64,000 bases of DNA from Verrucomicrobia bacterium Tous-C9LFEB (GCA_002304345.1 NEUU01000017.1:22642-86641); one strand, 5' to 3'; positions 17,869 through 26,208 are shown, numbered from the stretch's first letter. A program made the numbers and translations. Notes: a model not told the origin generated them from the sequence alone.

Positions 17869-19056
17869 TTATTTCAGTTGTTGTAACGCGGCCTTGCAGC
17901 GGTCGCTGACGGTCGCGTAATAGTTCAGTCCATCCTTGAGCCAGCGGCCTCCGGTCTCATCACCATCAGCGATCCCGGCGCGGGCCAGCTCTTCCCATTT
18001 CGTCTCGACATCCCGCCGCGCAAAGACGTCGATCAGGGCGCGGGGTTCGGGAGTCGGGTCGATATACAAAAGTTTTTGCAGGCGATCCTTGCGAAAGCAG
18101 CCGGGCAGGCGAGTCAGACGTACCGCTGTCATTGCCTTTGGATCGGCACCGAGCGTCACCAGACCGCCCATCAGCTCCGCCTTGATGTCATCCCATTCGC
18201 CCTTCGTCCGCGCATCGATCCGCACCAACGCGTGGACCGACCGTCCCCCGCTCGTGTAGATTGCCGCGATGCGCAACGGGAGCTGAGCCAGAGCGCCGAG
18301 CCACAGGCGAGCCGGGGCTTCGTCGCTCTCCAGAATCAGGTAGCGCCATGCCGTGACCGCTTCGCCGGATCGGCGCGATTGTTTCGCTTCACGCGGCACC
18401 GGATGGAACTTACCCGTGACCGGTTGGGCGAGGAACCAGACACCATCCGGCGTCCACTTCAACGCTTCGGCCAGCTCCGGAACCTGCCAATCGCCCGCGC
18501 CGACTTGATAGCAGTAGTCGCCTTGGGTCATCTGCTTTTTGAAAATCAGAACGTTCTCGCCCACCTTATAGAGCGCCTCCAAAAACTGAACCGTCGTCAC
18601 CAGCGCCGGTTCGATCACGGAACGATTGGCCAGCCAGACCAGATCCACGACTCGCGCCCAGCGGTCGGCAAATTTGCGGAGCGCTTCCTCGTCAAATTTC
18701 GGTTTCGGGGGCGGCTCCGGACGCGGACGGTTCGCCCACTCGGGAGGGGTGTCGTAGCCATCGCGGGCCGGGTATTTATCACCGTCCGCCAGCCAGCCGC
18801 GCCCTTTCTCATCCGGCAACCGCTCGACCGAAGCCATCATCCGGTCCAGCTCCTTCGCGCTCCAGAGCGGGTCGCACCGTTGATTGTATTCATCCATCAA
18901 TCCCCGGACCACTTCGATGGGCAGATCGAATCCCTTCGACAGCGATACGGCCACGCTGAACGTCTGCGCGTTGCCTTCCTGACCCGCGATTGCGCCGGGG
19001 CAAGCAGCGAGGTAGGCGCGGGCGCGGTCGATGAGGGAGGGGCGATTAGAGGACAT
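17869..19056 (-). CDS. Primase-like replication protein (PriCT plus AEP-like core)
   Basis: 395 residues. The N-terminal 80 residues (DRARAYLAACPGAIAGQEGN, then KELDRMMASVERL) match the primase-associated PriCT-type helical domain that regulates phage and plasmid primases. The C-terminal half shows YLILESDEAPARLW, IYTSGGRSVHALVRID and MTAVRLTRLPGCFRK, typical of primase-polymerase cores in mobile elements, with the acidic pair in ESDE as candidate metal ligands. It probably primes phage replication together with the ParB-like and exonuclease genes nearby. Assignment is by pattern, not by search. Confidence 0.65.
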   Translation of the reverse strand: MSSNRPSLIDRARAYLAACPGAIAGQEGNAQTFSVAVSLSKGFDLPIEVVRGLMDEYNQRCDPLWSAKELDRMMASVERLPDEKGRGWLADGDKYPARDGYDTPPEWANRPRPEPPPKPKFDEEALRKFADRWARVVDLVWLANRSVIEPALVTTVQFLEALYKVGENVLIFKKQMTQGDYCYQVGAGDWQVPELAEALKWTPDGVWFLAQPVTGKFHPVPREAKQSRRSGEAVTAWRYLILESDEAPARLWLGALAQLPLRIAAIYTSGGRSVHALVRIDARTKGEWDDIKAELMGGLVTLGADPKAMTAVRLTRLPGCFRKDRLQKLLYIDPTPEPRALIDVFARRDVETKWEELARAGIADGDETGGRWLKDGLNYYATVSDRCKAALQQLK

Positions 19057-19060
19057 TCCG

Positions 19061-19088
19061 GTTTTCAGTTCGAAGTTTTCAGTTCGAC
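19061..19088. repeat. Heptamer array 1 (GT-phased), prophage
   Basis: Four heptamers form an almost exact 14-bp tandem: GTTTTCA, GTTCGAA, GTTTTCA, GTTCGAC. The array spans the gap between the primase-like and exonuclease genes and contains the exonuclease stop codon. Related arrays occur at 24228, 38307, 56957, 57062 and 63276. Confidence 0.8.
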
Positions 19089-19615
19089 GTAGGAACCGGA
19101 GAGAGCATCTTCTGGATCTCGATCAAGTGCTGGGCTTGAGTAGCGGCGTCATCCAGCGCGTTGTGATGTGTCCCGATTCGCTCAACCTTCGCTTGAGGAA
19201 AGAGCGCTTTCATCGTGCGATAACAGCGATTCGTCCAGAAAGACCACGGCGCGTTTTCGCGCAGCTTCTGGTAAGCATAAGCCAGATGCGCGTTATCAAA
19301 ATCCGCACCACATCCCCACATCTCAGTGACCATTCCACCGCGCAATGCCCAGACCGTGAAGTTACCAAGCACTTCTGTTAAGTCTCGCCCCGGCGCGTAT
19401 AATTCAGCGCGGGACGCATCGCTTTGATTTAGCCACCACAGAACCGTGGAGACGTCCATTGTGAAGCCGTATTCCTCGGAAGACTTCGGGTCAATTCGCC
19501 CGTAAAACTTGTCTGTGATTTCATTTTCCGTGAATCTCACCGCTCCGATTGAAACGATAATTGATCCCGGCTTGGTGCCGAGGGTTTCGATATCCAACAT
19601 AATTCGATTGCTCAT
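19079..19615 (-). CDS. DEDD-family 3'-5' exonuclease
   Basis: 178 residues with the RNase H-like exonuclease motifs: Asp8 and Glu10 in MLDIETLG, the central acidic residue in GCGADFDN, and HHNALDDA (HxxxxD) near the end, giving the DEDDh set. It resembles phage-encoded exonucleases such as the DexA-like group and may trim ends during replication or degrade host DNA. Its last codons and stop lie within heptamer array 1. It overlaps the upstream gene by 4 nt. Confidence 0.85.
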   Translation of the reverse strand: MSNRIMLDIETLGTKPGSIIVSIGAVRFTENEITDKFYGRIDPKSSEEYGFTMDVSTVLWWLNQSDASRAELYAPGRDLTEVLGNFTVWALRGGMVTEMWGCGADFDNAHLAYAYQKLRENAPWSFWTNRCYRTMKALFPQAKVERIGTHHNALDDAATQAQHLIEIQKMLSPVPTSN

Positions 19616-19821
19616 GATTTTTTTCCAAATAATCCCGACTTAAACGACGACAGTCCGCGCTCCAGAGTCATGCCGCTTCGCACCCCGGCCTTGAAGCCGT
19701 GATCATAGGTTTGCTCGAACATCTTTTTCAGACCGCGAGCGGTCAATGTGACCGTCGCATCCGGCGCGGCAAAAACCGGATTCTTCGCGACGTAGACTTT
19801 CCAGAGTTCGTCTCGCTTCAT
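19612..19821 (-). CDS. Small phage protein of unknown function
   Basis: 69 residues, basic, with LTARGLKKMFEQTYDHGF; not recognised. ATGA overlaps on both sides support the call. Confidence 0.55.
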   Translation of the reverse strand: MKRDELWKVYVAKNPVFAAPDATVTLTARGLKKMFEQTYDHGFKAGVRSGMTLERGLSSFKSGLFGKKS

Positions 19822-21002
19822 GACCGGGCTCCTTCCTTGAGGGCTTCCAGTTCGTTCGTGGCGGCTTCGAAATCGTCTTCAAGCTGGCGGACGGCGGCGC
19901 GGGTCATTATCTCCGTTCGGGGGGATGTCACCCGTTCGCGTAGGCGATCCACCCGCGCTTGAGCCAACGCGATCTTTGCCAACGTCTCCGCCGTGACCGG
20001 AGCGGGGGCAGACTTCGACTTTGCAGAAGAAACCGGGGCCGGTTTCGGCGTGAAGGTGGGCTGGATCACCTCCGGCTTTTCCCAAGCCTTGTAAGCCTCC
20101 TGATTCACATCGACCGAGACTTTCGATGGGCGATCCATCTCATCCATAAAGATGCGTTTTATGGGCTTATGAGAGAATGGCAAAGGTGCTCCCGAAGCAA
20201 ATGAAATGACTGTCGTTTTCGCCCATTCAGCGGGAGTCGTTACGGGAGCGGCACCATGCAGCCCCCACGTCTCGGCTCCACGACTCCAGCCGCACTTGCA
20301 AAAGACCGTTGGATTATTTTTGAGGAGATCGCAAACCGCGTTATAAACCGTCAGGCGCGAAAGGCGCGGCACTTGCCGAGAAATGCGCTGAGCAATGGTT
20401 TTGGCCGGGACCGGTTTCACCTTCATGACGGACTTCACGAGGTCAATGGTGATCAGCTCTTTGCTACGCGGACGGCGGAACGAACCGAGCGCCCACTTAG
20501 CGTTGCGGTTTTTGGGATCGTCGCACTGAAAATCATCCTGATTTTTTCGCAGCAAGATATAAACGGCTGGCCAAAGCACGTCACGCGGAGCCATTCGGGG
20601 GAAGCGCGGGATCAGTTTCTCCGCGATTTCCCGAACCCTCAGCGGACCCCCTTCCAAAATCTCTTTTACGTCTCCCAGCGTGACAACTCCCTCTTCGCGC
20701 CGTTGTGTGTAGAGGGGGCGATAGGAAAAGCGCTCAAAATTCGAGCTTGGCGCGGGCGTCTGGAGAGTCTGGCACGGGGGTTTAGCGAGCGCAGAATCAG
20801 CCGCGACATCTTTCCCGCTCTGGCGAGAGGGGATGGCATAGGCATAGAGCTTGGGACTGGGGCCGCTCTCCGGTACAGCGAGGCTGGGAGTTGGCACGAT
20901 ATGAAAGAGCTGATGTGACCCCTGCAAGTCCTTTTTAACTGTTTTCAATTCCGAGATGAGATTATCGATCTCTTTGATGGTCTGTAGAACGGCAGCGCTC
21001 AT
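19818..21002 (-). CDS. Phage protein with two tandem winged-helix-like repeats
   Basis: 394 residues. Residues 5-30 may form a coiled coil. Two homologous segments, about 107-172 and 184-248, share the pattern DVKEILEGGPLRVREIAEKL / DLVKSVMKVKPVPAKTIAQR followed by a VLWPAVYILLRKN / TVYNAVCDLLKNN helix, suggesting duplicated winged helices. The remainder is proline/alanine-rich, with a predicted coiled coil near the end (ALAQARVDRLRERV). ATG 21002 overlaps the upstream ParB-like stop as ATGA. A DNA-binding replication or regulatory role is plausible but not shown. Confidence 0.6.
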   Translation of the reverse strand: MSAAVLQTIKEIDNLISELKTVKKDLQGSHQLFHIVPTPSLAVPESGPSPKLYAYAIPSRQSGKDVAADSALAKPPCQTLQTPAPSSNFERFSYRPLYTQRREEGVVTLGDVKEILEGGPLRVREIAEKLIPRFPRMAPRDVLWPAVYILLRKNQDDFQCDDPKNRNAKWALGSFRRPRSKELITIDLVKSVMKVKPVPAKTIAQRISRQVPRLSRLTVYNAVCDLLKNNPTVFCKCGWSRGAETWGLHGAAPVTTPAEWAKTTVISFASGAPLPFSHKPIKRIFMDEMDRPSKVSVDVNQEAYKAWEKPEVIQPTFTPKPAPVSSAKSKSAPAPVTAETLAKIALAQARVDRLRERVTSPRTEIMTRAAVRQLEDDFEAATNELEALKEGARS

Positions 21003-23032
21003 GCGACCTCCACGATCTGGTATTGGCCGTCTTTGATTTTCAGGAGCTTCGCCTTCACCGCCTTGGACGCCCACTTCGAGATGCAGCCCTTCGTTACCTT
21101 CAACTTCGCCGCGATCTCGGTGGCTCCGGTCAGACCCGAGCGCACCGCCTCGACCAGCTTGGCGAGTCGGGGATCGTCGATCTGCGCGGACTCCACATCA
21201 TCGGTCGACGCGTTCATCGAGTTGTCGGATTCCGGCGCGGGCGTTCCCAGCTCTTCGCCCTTGAGGAACTTCTTCACCTTGATTTCCTGCGCCTGGTCGG
21301 TGGTCTCTGCCACCCACGCGAGGAACTCCGCGCAGACGTCGTCGTTGTGGCTGATCTCCAGCCATGTCGCGCCGTTCAGCTCGGGATGCACCTTGGCCAG
21401 CCACGATTTCAAAATCTTCTCATCGCACTTTTTCGGCAGCGGCACCTTGGGTTTCTTTACCACTTTCTCAGCCGCATCAACTTCCTTGATAATCGTCGCC
21501 ATCGGCAACTCGCAGAGATCGGCCAGATCCTTGAACATCGGCTGTTGCACGCCGGAATACTTCACCCACCGGGACATGAGCGCCTCGATGACCATCATCG
21601 CTTGAGAAAGCGGGTCCATGCCCTTCGTATGGACAAGGATTGCTTTTTTCCAGTCGGGACGTTCACCCTTCCCGGATTTAATATCGATGTGCAGCCGTTT
21701 CGCCATGAACCGCGCTCCGTCATCCCCCGCGTAGAGGGCGAGGACGTGCTCCATGACTATGGTCCACAAGCCTTGATCTGATGTGACGGACAACTTTTCG
21801 TGCAGCGCCCCCATCGCCGCGAGCGCGATCCGCTCCTGTCGATCCTTGTGCTCGCGTTCCTTGCGGGCTTCGTCCAGATCCGGGCGGTTATTGCGCGACG
21901 ACTCGACTTCCTTTTTCAGGACACCCCGGCCCGCTTCGCGCAGGGCGGCGTAGGCGAGGTTTTTCTCCACCAACTCATGACCAGCGCCCTTATGATCGCG
22001 AGCGAGCACTACTGGCACCTCCAGCCCTTTCAGGAGGGAGGACCACTTGCGCGGCTTCTCTCCCTCCGCCATTTCGTCCGCATCCGGTTTGTCGGAAAGA
22101 TCGACGTAGGGGGAATCGTAGGAGAGCGCGTTGTTGTGGCTGTAGAACTGCTTCAAGCCGGTTTCGAGATCCAACACCTTGCGACCGTCCACCTCCGCCG
22201 CCGCCGTCTCCAGCCGCCAATGCTCCTCGGTCTTTTTCTGGAAGCAGCCGATGTCGTAACAGGAGTCGCTCCCCGAGCCGAAGAACTCAATACCCTTGAT
22301 GCTTCGTTTCGGGCAATTCGCGCAGGACCCCGCCTCGGGCAGTAACGCCTCATCCTCCGGATTAAACGGAGCGGATTTGAGTTCGCGGCAAAATTCAGCG
22401 GTGATCAGCCGGGCCGTCTCGCGGGCGCTCAGCGGCCCTTCCTGCACCTCAGGATGCAAGACACACTGAGTGGCCCGCTTCAACGCTTCCTCATTCTGAA
22501 CACGGCACAAAATGAGCGCGGTGGAGAAGGGGAGAATACCTTGCTGCAACGCGTCGAGCACCTCGCCCTTCAGGCGGCGGAGCTGGAGCCGGGAGAAAAC
22601 ATATTTGGGCGATTTGCCGATCTTCGCCGCGAGCCGGTCCACCGTATACCGCATCTCGCCATCATCCTTTTTCAGCTCCAGCATCCGGGCGTAACCGTCC
22701 GCTTCCTCCAGCACGGTCAGATCGTCGCGCTGGAGATTCTCGATCATCTGGATTTCCAGCACTTGCTCGTCCGTGTACTCCCGGACCAAGGCGGGGATCG
22801 TCCATTGCTCCGCAAGTTGGCTGGCCCGCCACCGGCGCTCGCCCGCTACCAGCTCATAGCCGAGCGGAATCCGGCGCACCACGACGGGCTGAACCACGCC
22901 CTTGTCCTTGATGCTTTCGGCCAGCTCGGCGAGCTTCACCTCATCGAAATGTTTACGCGGATTCGTCGCGGACGGCAGGATGTCCTGCAAGCGCAAATCC
23001 CGCACCTGATTATCGTCATTTTGCTGTGTCAT
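20999..23032 (-). CDS. Large ParB-like DNA-binding protein
   Basis: 677 residues. The N-terminal 110 residues are a ParB/Spo0J CTPase domain with TNPRKHFD, GYELVAGERRWRAS (nucleotide-binding arginines) and MIENLQRDDLT. A KorB/ParB-like HTH follows at about 130-190. A cysteine cluster (CANC, then a CYDIGC pair 24 residues on) suggests a metal site. The last 45 residues form a second HTH (ATEIAAKLKVTKGCISKW). It is far larger than chromosomal ParB. No ParA is near, so a segregation role is doubtful; nucleoid-like, replication or transcription control is possible. ATG 23032 is preferred over GTG 23044. Confidence 0.75.
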   Translation of the reverse strand: MTQQNDDNQVRDLRLQDILPSATNPRKHFDEVKLAELAESIKDKGVVQPVVVRRIPLGYELVAGERRWRASQLAEQWTIPALVREYTDEQVLEIQMIENLQRDDLTVLEEADGYARMLELKKDDGEMRYTVDRLAAKIGKSPKYVFSRLQLRRLKGEVLDALQQGILPFSTALILCRVQNEEALKRATQCVLHPEVQEGPLSARETARLITAEFCRELKSAPFNPEDEALLPEAGSCANCPKRSIKGIEFFGSGSDSCYDIGCFQKKTEEHWRLETAAAEVDGRKVLDLETGLKQFYSHNNALSYDSPYVDLSDKPDADEMAEGEKPRKWSSLLKGLEVPVVLARDHKGAGHELVEKNLAYAALREAGRGVLKKEVESSRNNRPDLDEARKEREHKDRQERIALAAMGALHEKLSVTSDQGLWTIVMEHVLALYAGDDGARFMAKRLHIDIKSGKGERPDWKKAILVHTKGMDPLSQAMMVIEALMSRWVKYSGVQQPMFKDLADLCELPMATIIKEVDAAEKVVKKPKVPLPKKCDEKILKSWLAKVHPELNGATWLEISHNDDVCAEFLAWVAETTDQAQEIKVKKFLKGEELGTPAPESDNSMNASTDDVESAQIDDPRLAKLVEAVRSGLTGATEIAAKLKVTKGCISKWASKAVKAKLLKIKDGQYQIVEVA

Positions 23033-23504
23033 ACACTTTTCCACCCTTTCGGTTATGATTGCCTTTTTGCCGGGCGCTGTACGTCTTGACCGCGCTGGCG
23101 CTTTTTTGACCGGGAGCCTGACAGGCGCGAAAACCGCTCTTGGCCAGATGCCCGTTGAAAATCATGCGGATGCGCTTGGATTGTGCGGCCCGCGTCTCCC
23201 CCAGAAGCGCCGCGATATCCGTCTGGCTCATCCGCTCCACCCCGCCGCGCTTCAGCGCCCACGCGATGGCGTAGACGCGCCGGATCACCCGGCCCGGATG
23301 CACACCGTCCACAAAAAAATAATCGAGTAAGCGATTGATCCCTTCGGCCCGCACATCCCAGTCCAGCCCCATCGACTCCTCTTTAGCGATCAGTGCATCA
23401 AGCGGCGTGTGGTTATCCGAGCTGACCGCCTCTCCATTTTGAAACACCCCGCGCAGGACGTGCTCGATCCGCGCCTCGTGATCGCGTAGAATATCCTCCT
23501 TCAT
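23016..23504 (-). CDS. Small phage HTH-like protein
   Basis: 162 residues. The middle (GVERMSQTDIAALLGETRAA) resembles a sigma-like or RNA-polymerase-type helix-turn-helix that senses sequence, followed by a basic tail. ATG 23504 overlaps the upstream stop as ATGA; the frame continues to 23675 but that part is out of register with its neighbour. Its 3' end overlaps the ParB-like gene by 17 nt. Confidence 0.55.
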   Translation of the reverse strand: MKEDILRDHEARIEHVLRGVFQNGEAVSSDNHTPLDALIAKEESMGLDWDVRAEGINRLLDYFFVDGVHPGRVIRRVYAIAWALKRGGVERMSQTDIAALLGETRAAQSKRIRMIFNGHLAKSGFRACQAPGQKSASAVKTYSARQKGNHNRKGGKVYDTAK

Positions 23505-23728
23505 TCCACTCTCCGCGTGACGTTCAGACGGCGGCGCTGCCACGTGGGGATGTCCAGGCATTCGCCTGTGACCGGATGCCGGGCCGGTTCGATGATCGGC
23601 ACGCCGTGATCCTCGGGGTTGTGGCCGATGCGCATACTGGCAAGGGCCAACTCGCGAGCGCGGGCGCGGGACCACGAGCGGTAGTGCGGCTGGGGCGCGG
23701 ATGAATTCAGGGGAGGGGAGGTTTTCAT
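23501..23728 (-). CDS. Small phage protein of unknown function
   Basis: 75 residues, arginine-rich, with HPVTGECLDIPTWQRRRLNV; not recognised. The ATGA overlap with the next gene supports it. Confidence 0.5.
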   Translation of the reverse strand: MKTSPPLNSSAPQPHYRSWSRARARELALASMRIGHNPEDHGVPIIEPARHPVTGECLDIPTWQRRRLNVTRRVE

Positions 23729-23743
23729 GGTTTCGGGGGAAAA

Positions 23744-24211
23744 TCAGCGGGTCAATACTTCGGCGCCAGCGGATCGACGTCGGCAGGCGAGTCGCTGCTT
23801 GGCCTTGGCGCGGGCTTGGCGGGCGCGAGAACGCACTGCACGGTCTGCCAGCCGAGATGCTTGCCGAGGACGCGACGGGCGCTGAAGAAGTCGTTGGCTT
23901 TTCCCTTTTTCGCGAGGGCTCGCTGGATCAGTTGTGTCTTCTCGGGGAGGCTGAGGCTTTTCCACCACGGATACGTCCCAGTGGCGGGTTTCTGGAGGGA
24001 GGGCATTGAAGTTAAACTCCGGTTGATCGTCGTTGGGTTGGGGGATTTCTACGATGAAGAGGGAGTGATCGCCGCGAGCCTCGGCGAGACGGATGGTGCC
24101 GCGCAGAATCTCCGCGTCGTGTGACCGTCCGTGACATTCCACCGTGCCGTCTGGCAGGGTGCACATCAGGCGGGCGCGGAGAAACGTGGGGGAGAAGAGC
24201 GCGGCGTCCAT
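23744..24211 (-). CDS. Phage protein of unknown function; distal part overlaps another frame
   Basis: 155 residues as an open frame. The first 70 residues (TVECHGRSHDAEILRGTIRLAE and SLFIVEIPQPNDDQPEF) look like a normal protein; beyond that the composition turns to arginine-rich shadow-like sequence while a different frame (23752-24006) becomes protein-like. Either two genes overlap by 255 nt or one gene carries a frameshift. Confidence 0.45.
   Translation of the reverse strand: MDAALFSPTFLRARLMCTLPDGTVECHGRSHDAEILRGTIRLAEARGDHSLFIVEIPQPNDDQPEFNFNALPPETRHWDVSVVEKPQPPREDTTDPASPREKGKSQRLLQRPSRPRQASRLADRAVRSRARQARAKAKQRLACRRRSAGAEVLTR
23752..24006 (-). CDS. Phage protein of unknown function, in +1 frame within the previous gene
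   Basis: 84 residues with a convincing soluble-protein pattern (PWWKSLSLPEKTQLIQRALA, then SARRVLGKHLGWQTVQ). The start lies inside the preceding gene, one base out of its frame. No Shine-Dalgarno sequence is evident, so translation may depend on coupling or frameshifting. Confidence 0.5.
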   Translation of the reverse strand: MPSLQKPATGTYPWWKSLSLPEKTQLIQRALAKKGKANDFFSARRVLGKHLGWQTVQCVLAPAKPAPRPSSDSPADVDPLAPKY

Positions 24212-24227
24212 GGAGGGGGCGGGGAGA

Positions 24228-24255
24228 GTTCTAGGTACGAAGTTCTAGGTTCTAA
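24228..24255. repeat. Heptamer array 2 (GT-phased), prophage
   Basis: Four heptamers in phase: GTTCTAG, GTACGAA, GTTCTAG, GTTCTAA. It fills most of the 54-bp gap between two small phage genes. Confidence 0.8.
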
Positions 24256-24265
24256 GTTGGGGAGA

Positions 24266-24631
24266 TCAGGTGGCGGTAGCGGCGAGCAATTCAAGCTCCG
24301 CAGCCTCACGTAGAAGCCGCGCCGCCGCCTCGCGTTTCTCGCGAGCCTTTTCATCAGGGCGGTTGTAAAGTTCGACCCGGAGTTCGCTGATCGCCGCTGC
24401 AACATCGCGCTCTCCGACCGAGCACTTGCCGCCGCCGTGAGCGCCCACGCCAAAACGGTAAGAATCGCAACCCTCGTAACGCGAAACGTTGAGGTCCAAC
24501 GTTGTCAGTTGAGACAGCTCATTGCGGAGTAAGTGAAGCGTGGCCAAGAGCCAGTGCTGTACGTCGGCTTCACTGACGCGGTCGAGAATAGTGAGATCGA
24601 GTTGTTCGTGCTTGAGTTCGGCGCGAGGCAT
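24266..24631 (-). CDS. Phage protein of unknown function
   Basis: 121 residues, mainly helical and acidic/basic, ending in an alanine/glutamate/arginine helix (REKREAAARLLREAAELELL). No recognised motif; a glycine/histidine loop (GAHGGGKC) lies in the middle. Confidence 0.55.
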   Translation of the reverse strand: MPRAELKHEQLDLTILDRVSEADVQHWLLATLHLLRNELSQLTTLDLNVSRYEGCDSYRFGVGAHGGGKCSVGERDVAAAISELRVELYNRPDEKAREKREAAARLLREAAELELLAATAT

Positions 24632-24642
24632 ATTTTTTCCTT

Positions 24643-24978
24643 TCAGCTTGTTTTGAGTTCGGTAGCGAGAGCCAGCACGTCACGGGCGGAGACGCGGTGG
24701 TAGAGGATCTCCAAGAGGCGGTCGCAATCCTCCTGATTCAGCACCACGGTGGCTTCGTTCACGGCGGAGAGGGTAATCGTCACCATGCCGGGTGCAGCCG
24801 TCGACGGAGCAACCCGGACAATCAGACCGTGCGCTCCCCGGCTCCAGAGCTGCGTCCGGAGGTGATCCTCCATCCGCTGGATCAACTGGGCGGCGTGTTC
24901 CGTCTTCAAGTCGGCGGCGGCTTTGTCGAACGCCTCCGCGTGTTGCTTGAGGCGGATGTTCATTTCACAGGTTTTCAA
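24643..24978 (-). CDS. Phage protein of unknown function, TTG start
   Basis: 111 residues, not recognised. TTG 24978 is chosen because AAAGGAG lies 8 nt upstream and the start overlaps the bro stop (TTGA); an internal ATG at 24963 lacks this spacing. An N-terminal amphipathic helix precedes a small mixed alpha/beta body. Confidence 0.55.
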   Translation of the reverse strand: MKTCEMNIRLKQHAEAFDKAAADLKTEHAAQLIQRMEDHLRTQLWSRGAHGLIVRVAPSTAAPGMVTITLSAVNEATVVLNQEDCDRLLEILYHRVSARDVLALATELKTS

Positions 24979-25796
24979 GTGAGACTCCTTTCGAGGACGA
25001 ATTGACGTTGACGGTTATGCCCGCGCAGCCGCATGCGGATTCCGGCCTCCGCGTAGCCGTCCTGATGGGACAGCCAGAGACCGAAACCGGAGCGTTGGGC
25101 GGGAGAAAGCGGGGCGTAGTGGTCCGGGACCCACTCGCGAAACAGAGCCAGTTCCCGGCAGGTCTGAATGATCTGGTCGAAGTTCGTCAGGATCTGGCCT
25201 TGCCGCGCCCACTCCCGCCATAGCGCGGAGCGATCCGTTTCGTGCGAACAGCGGCTGGCCGTGGGGAGGGGAAGCGGGAACTCATCGCGTTGGCTCCAGA
25301 GCCAATCCAGAAAGGCGCTGTCGAACGATTTCCATGAACCTGTCATTTCCGTGGCGCGGGGCTGGAACCCCATCTCGCGGGCGGCGGTTCGCGCCATCCG
25401 GCCAAACCGAAGCGCTTCCTTCAGCGGAACGCGGTGCGATTCGATCCAGTCGAAGAGGGACACCTCCTCGCGATCCACTGCGAAGCGACCCGTCCGGCGC
25501 AGGGTGGGCAACACTTCGGCGGTGACCCACTTGCGAAAGCGCCGCGCCGTTTCCTTGCGGCTCTTGAAGATCAGCGCGTACAGGCCGGATTCGGAAACAA
25601 TACTCACCTTCTGGTTTCCACCAAGGGTGTCGCTATTAGCGACCCCCTTTTCATCAGGATCGAGGCGAGAGATGGCATGGCTGGAATTAACGATTTCCAA
25701 AACGCGGCACACATCGGCAGCGATCCACCACGGGGAGCCGTCTTTCACGACGACACGGACGGGCGTTTCCTCGAAGTTGAAGAGTTCCAGCTTCAT
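24975..25796 (-). CDS. Bro-N domain phage protein (antirepressor-like)
   Basis: 273 residues. The N-terminal 110 residues are a Bro-N domain: VRVVVKDGSPWWIAADVCRV, SHAISRLDPDEKGV, SIVSESGLYALIFKSRK and RRFRKWVTAEVLPTLRRTG. Bro proteins bind DNA and often act as antirepressors in temperate phages. The C-terminal half is not recognised. The first ten codons lie in a 74-bp sequence repeated at 26131-26204. It is at the edge of the regulatory region, which fits a switch function. Confidence 0.85.
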   Translation of the reverse strand: MKLELFNFEETPVRVVVKDGSPWWIAADVCRVLEIVNSSHAISRLDPDEKGVANSDTLGGNQKVSIVSESGLYALIFKSRKETARRFRKWVTAEVLPTLRRTGRFAVDREEVSLFDWIESHRVPLKEALRFGRMARTAAREMGFQPRATEMTGSWKSFDSAFLDWLWSQRDEFPLPLPTASRCSHETDRSALWREWARQGQILTNFDQIIQTCRELALFREWVPDHYAPLSPAQRSGFGLWLSHQDGYAEAGIRMRLRGHNRQRQFVLERSLT

Positions 25797-25839
25797 GCGG
25801 GTTTAGGCTTTCGGAGTGGAAACGGAGGTGGTAGGATTC
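25766..25839. repeat. 74-bp direct repeat, copy 1
   Basis: 70 of 74 bases match 26131-26204. This copy contains the first ten codons of the bro gene on the minus strand and the leader with GGAGGTGG of a small rightward gene on the plus strand. Confidence 0.85.
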
Positions 25840-25843
25840 GAAG

Positions 25844-26119
25844 ATGGACGAAGAAGAGCGGAGCGAATGGCGCGACCGAGTTGCCGGATTGCAAGGATTA
25901 ATAACCGCACAGCTTGCGCGACACTTGGAACTGAAGGCGCTGGTGGAAGCGCTGCAGGAAGTACTCGTGCCGACAGCGGACGCGAGAGCGAATCAAGCAC
26001 TCGCTGCAGCTTACGCTCGCAATCTACAAGCCGCGCTGACCGCCGCCGAAGCGATTGATCCCGGTCTGGCCGCCCAGATGGATCGCCGGGATCTGAAGGA
26101 TCTGGAAAATCTTGAGTAG
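25844..26119 (+). CDS. Small rightward phage protein, helical
   Basis: 91 residues, predicted almost wholly helical (ARANQALAAAYARNLQAALT) with acidic ends; not recognised. A purine-rich GGAGGTGG lies about 15 nt upstream within the 74-bp repeat. An opposite-strand frame (25803-26123) is also open but is proline/arginine-rich and less protein-like; it ends in STPKA, as does a real gene at 26547, so it cannot be fully excluded. Confidence 0.45.
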   Translation: MDEEERSEWRDRVAGLQGLITAQLARHLELKALVEALQEVLVPTADARANQALAAAYARNLQAALTAAEAIDPGLAAQMDRRDLKDLENLE

Positions 26120-26130
26120 TCATTGAGCTG

Positions 26131-26204
26131 TTTCCTCGAAGTTGAAGAGTTCCGGTTTCATGCGGGTTTAGACTTTCGGGGTGGAAACGGAGGTGGTAGG
26201 ATTC
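26131..26204. repeat. 74-bp direct repeat, copy 2
   Basis: Near-copy of 25766-25839. On the minus strand it holds a vestigial 13-codon copy of the bro start that runs into TGA; on the plus strand it supplies the leader of the next small gene. A shorter third trace lies at about 26535-26565. Confidence 0.85.
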
Positions 26205-26208
26205 AGGT

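Noticed and set aside
21023..21781. Plus-strand frames of about 250 and 190 codons within the ParB-like gene
   Set aside because: Antisense shadows; the minus strand shows ParB and HTH motifs.
25803..26123. Minus-strand frame of 106 codons opposite the rightward gene 25844-26119
   Set aside because: Proline- and arginine-rich with little structure; only its last residues (STPKA) are shared with a neighbouring gene through the 74-bp repeat. Kept as an alternative, not as a call.
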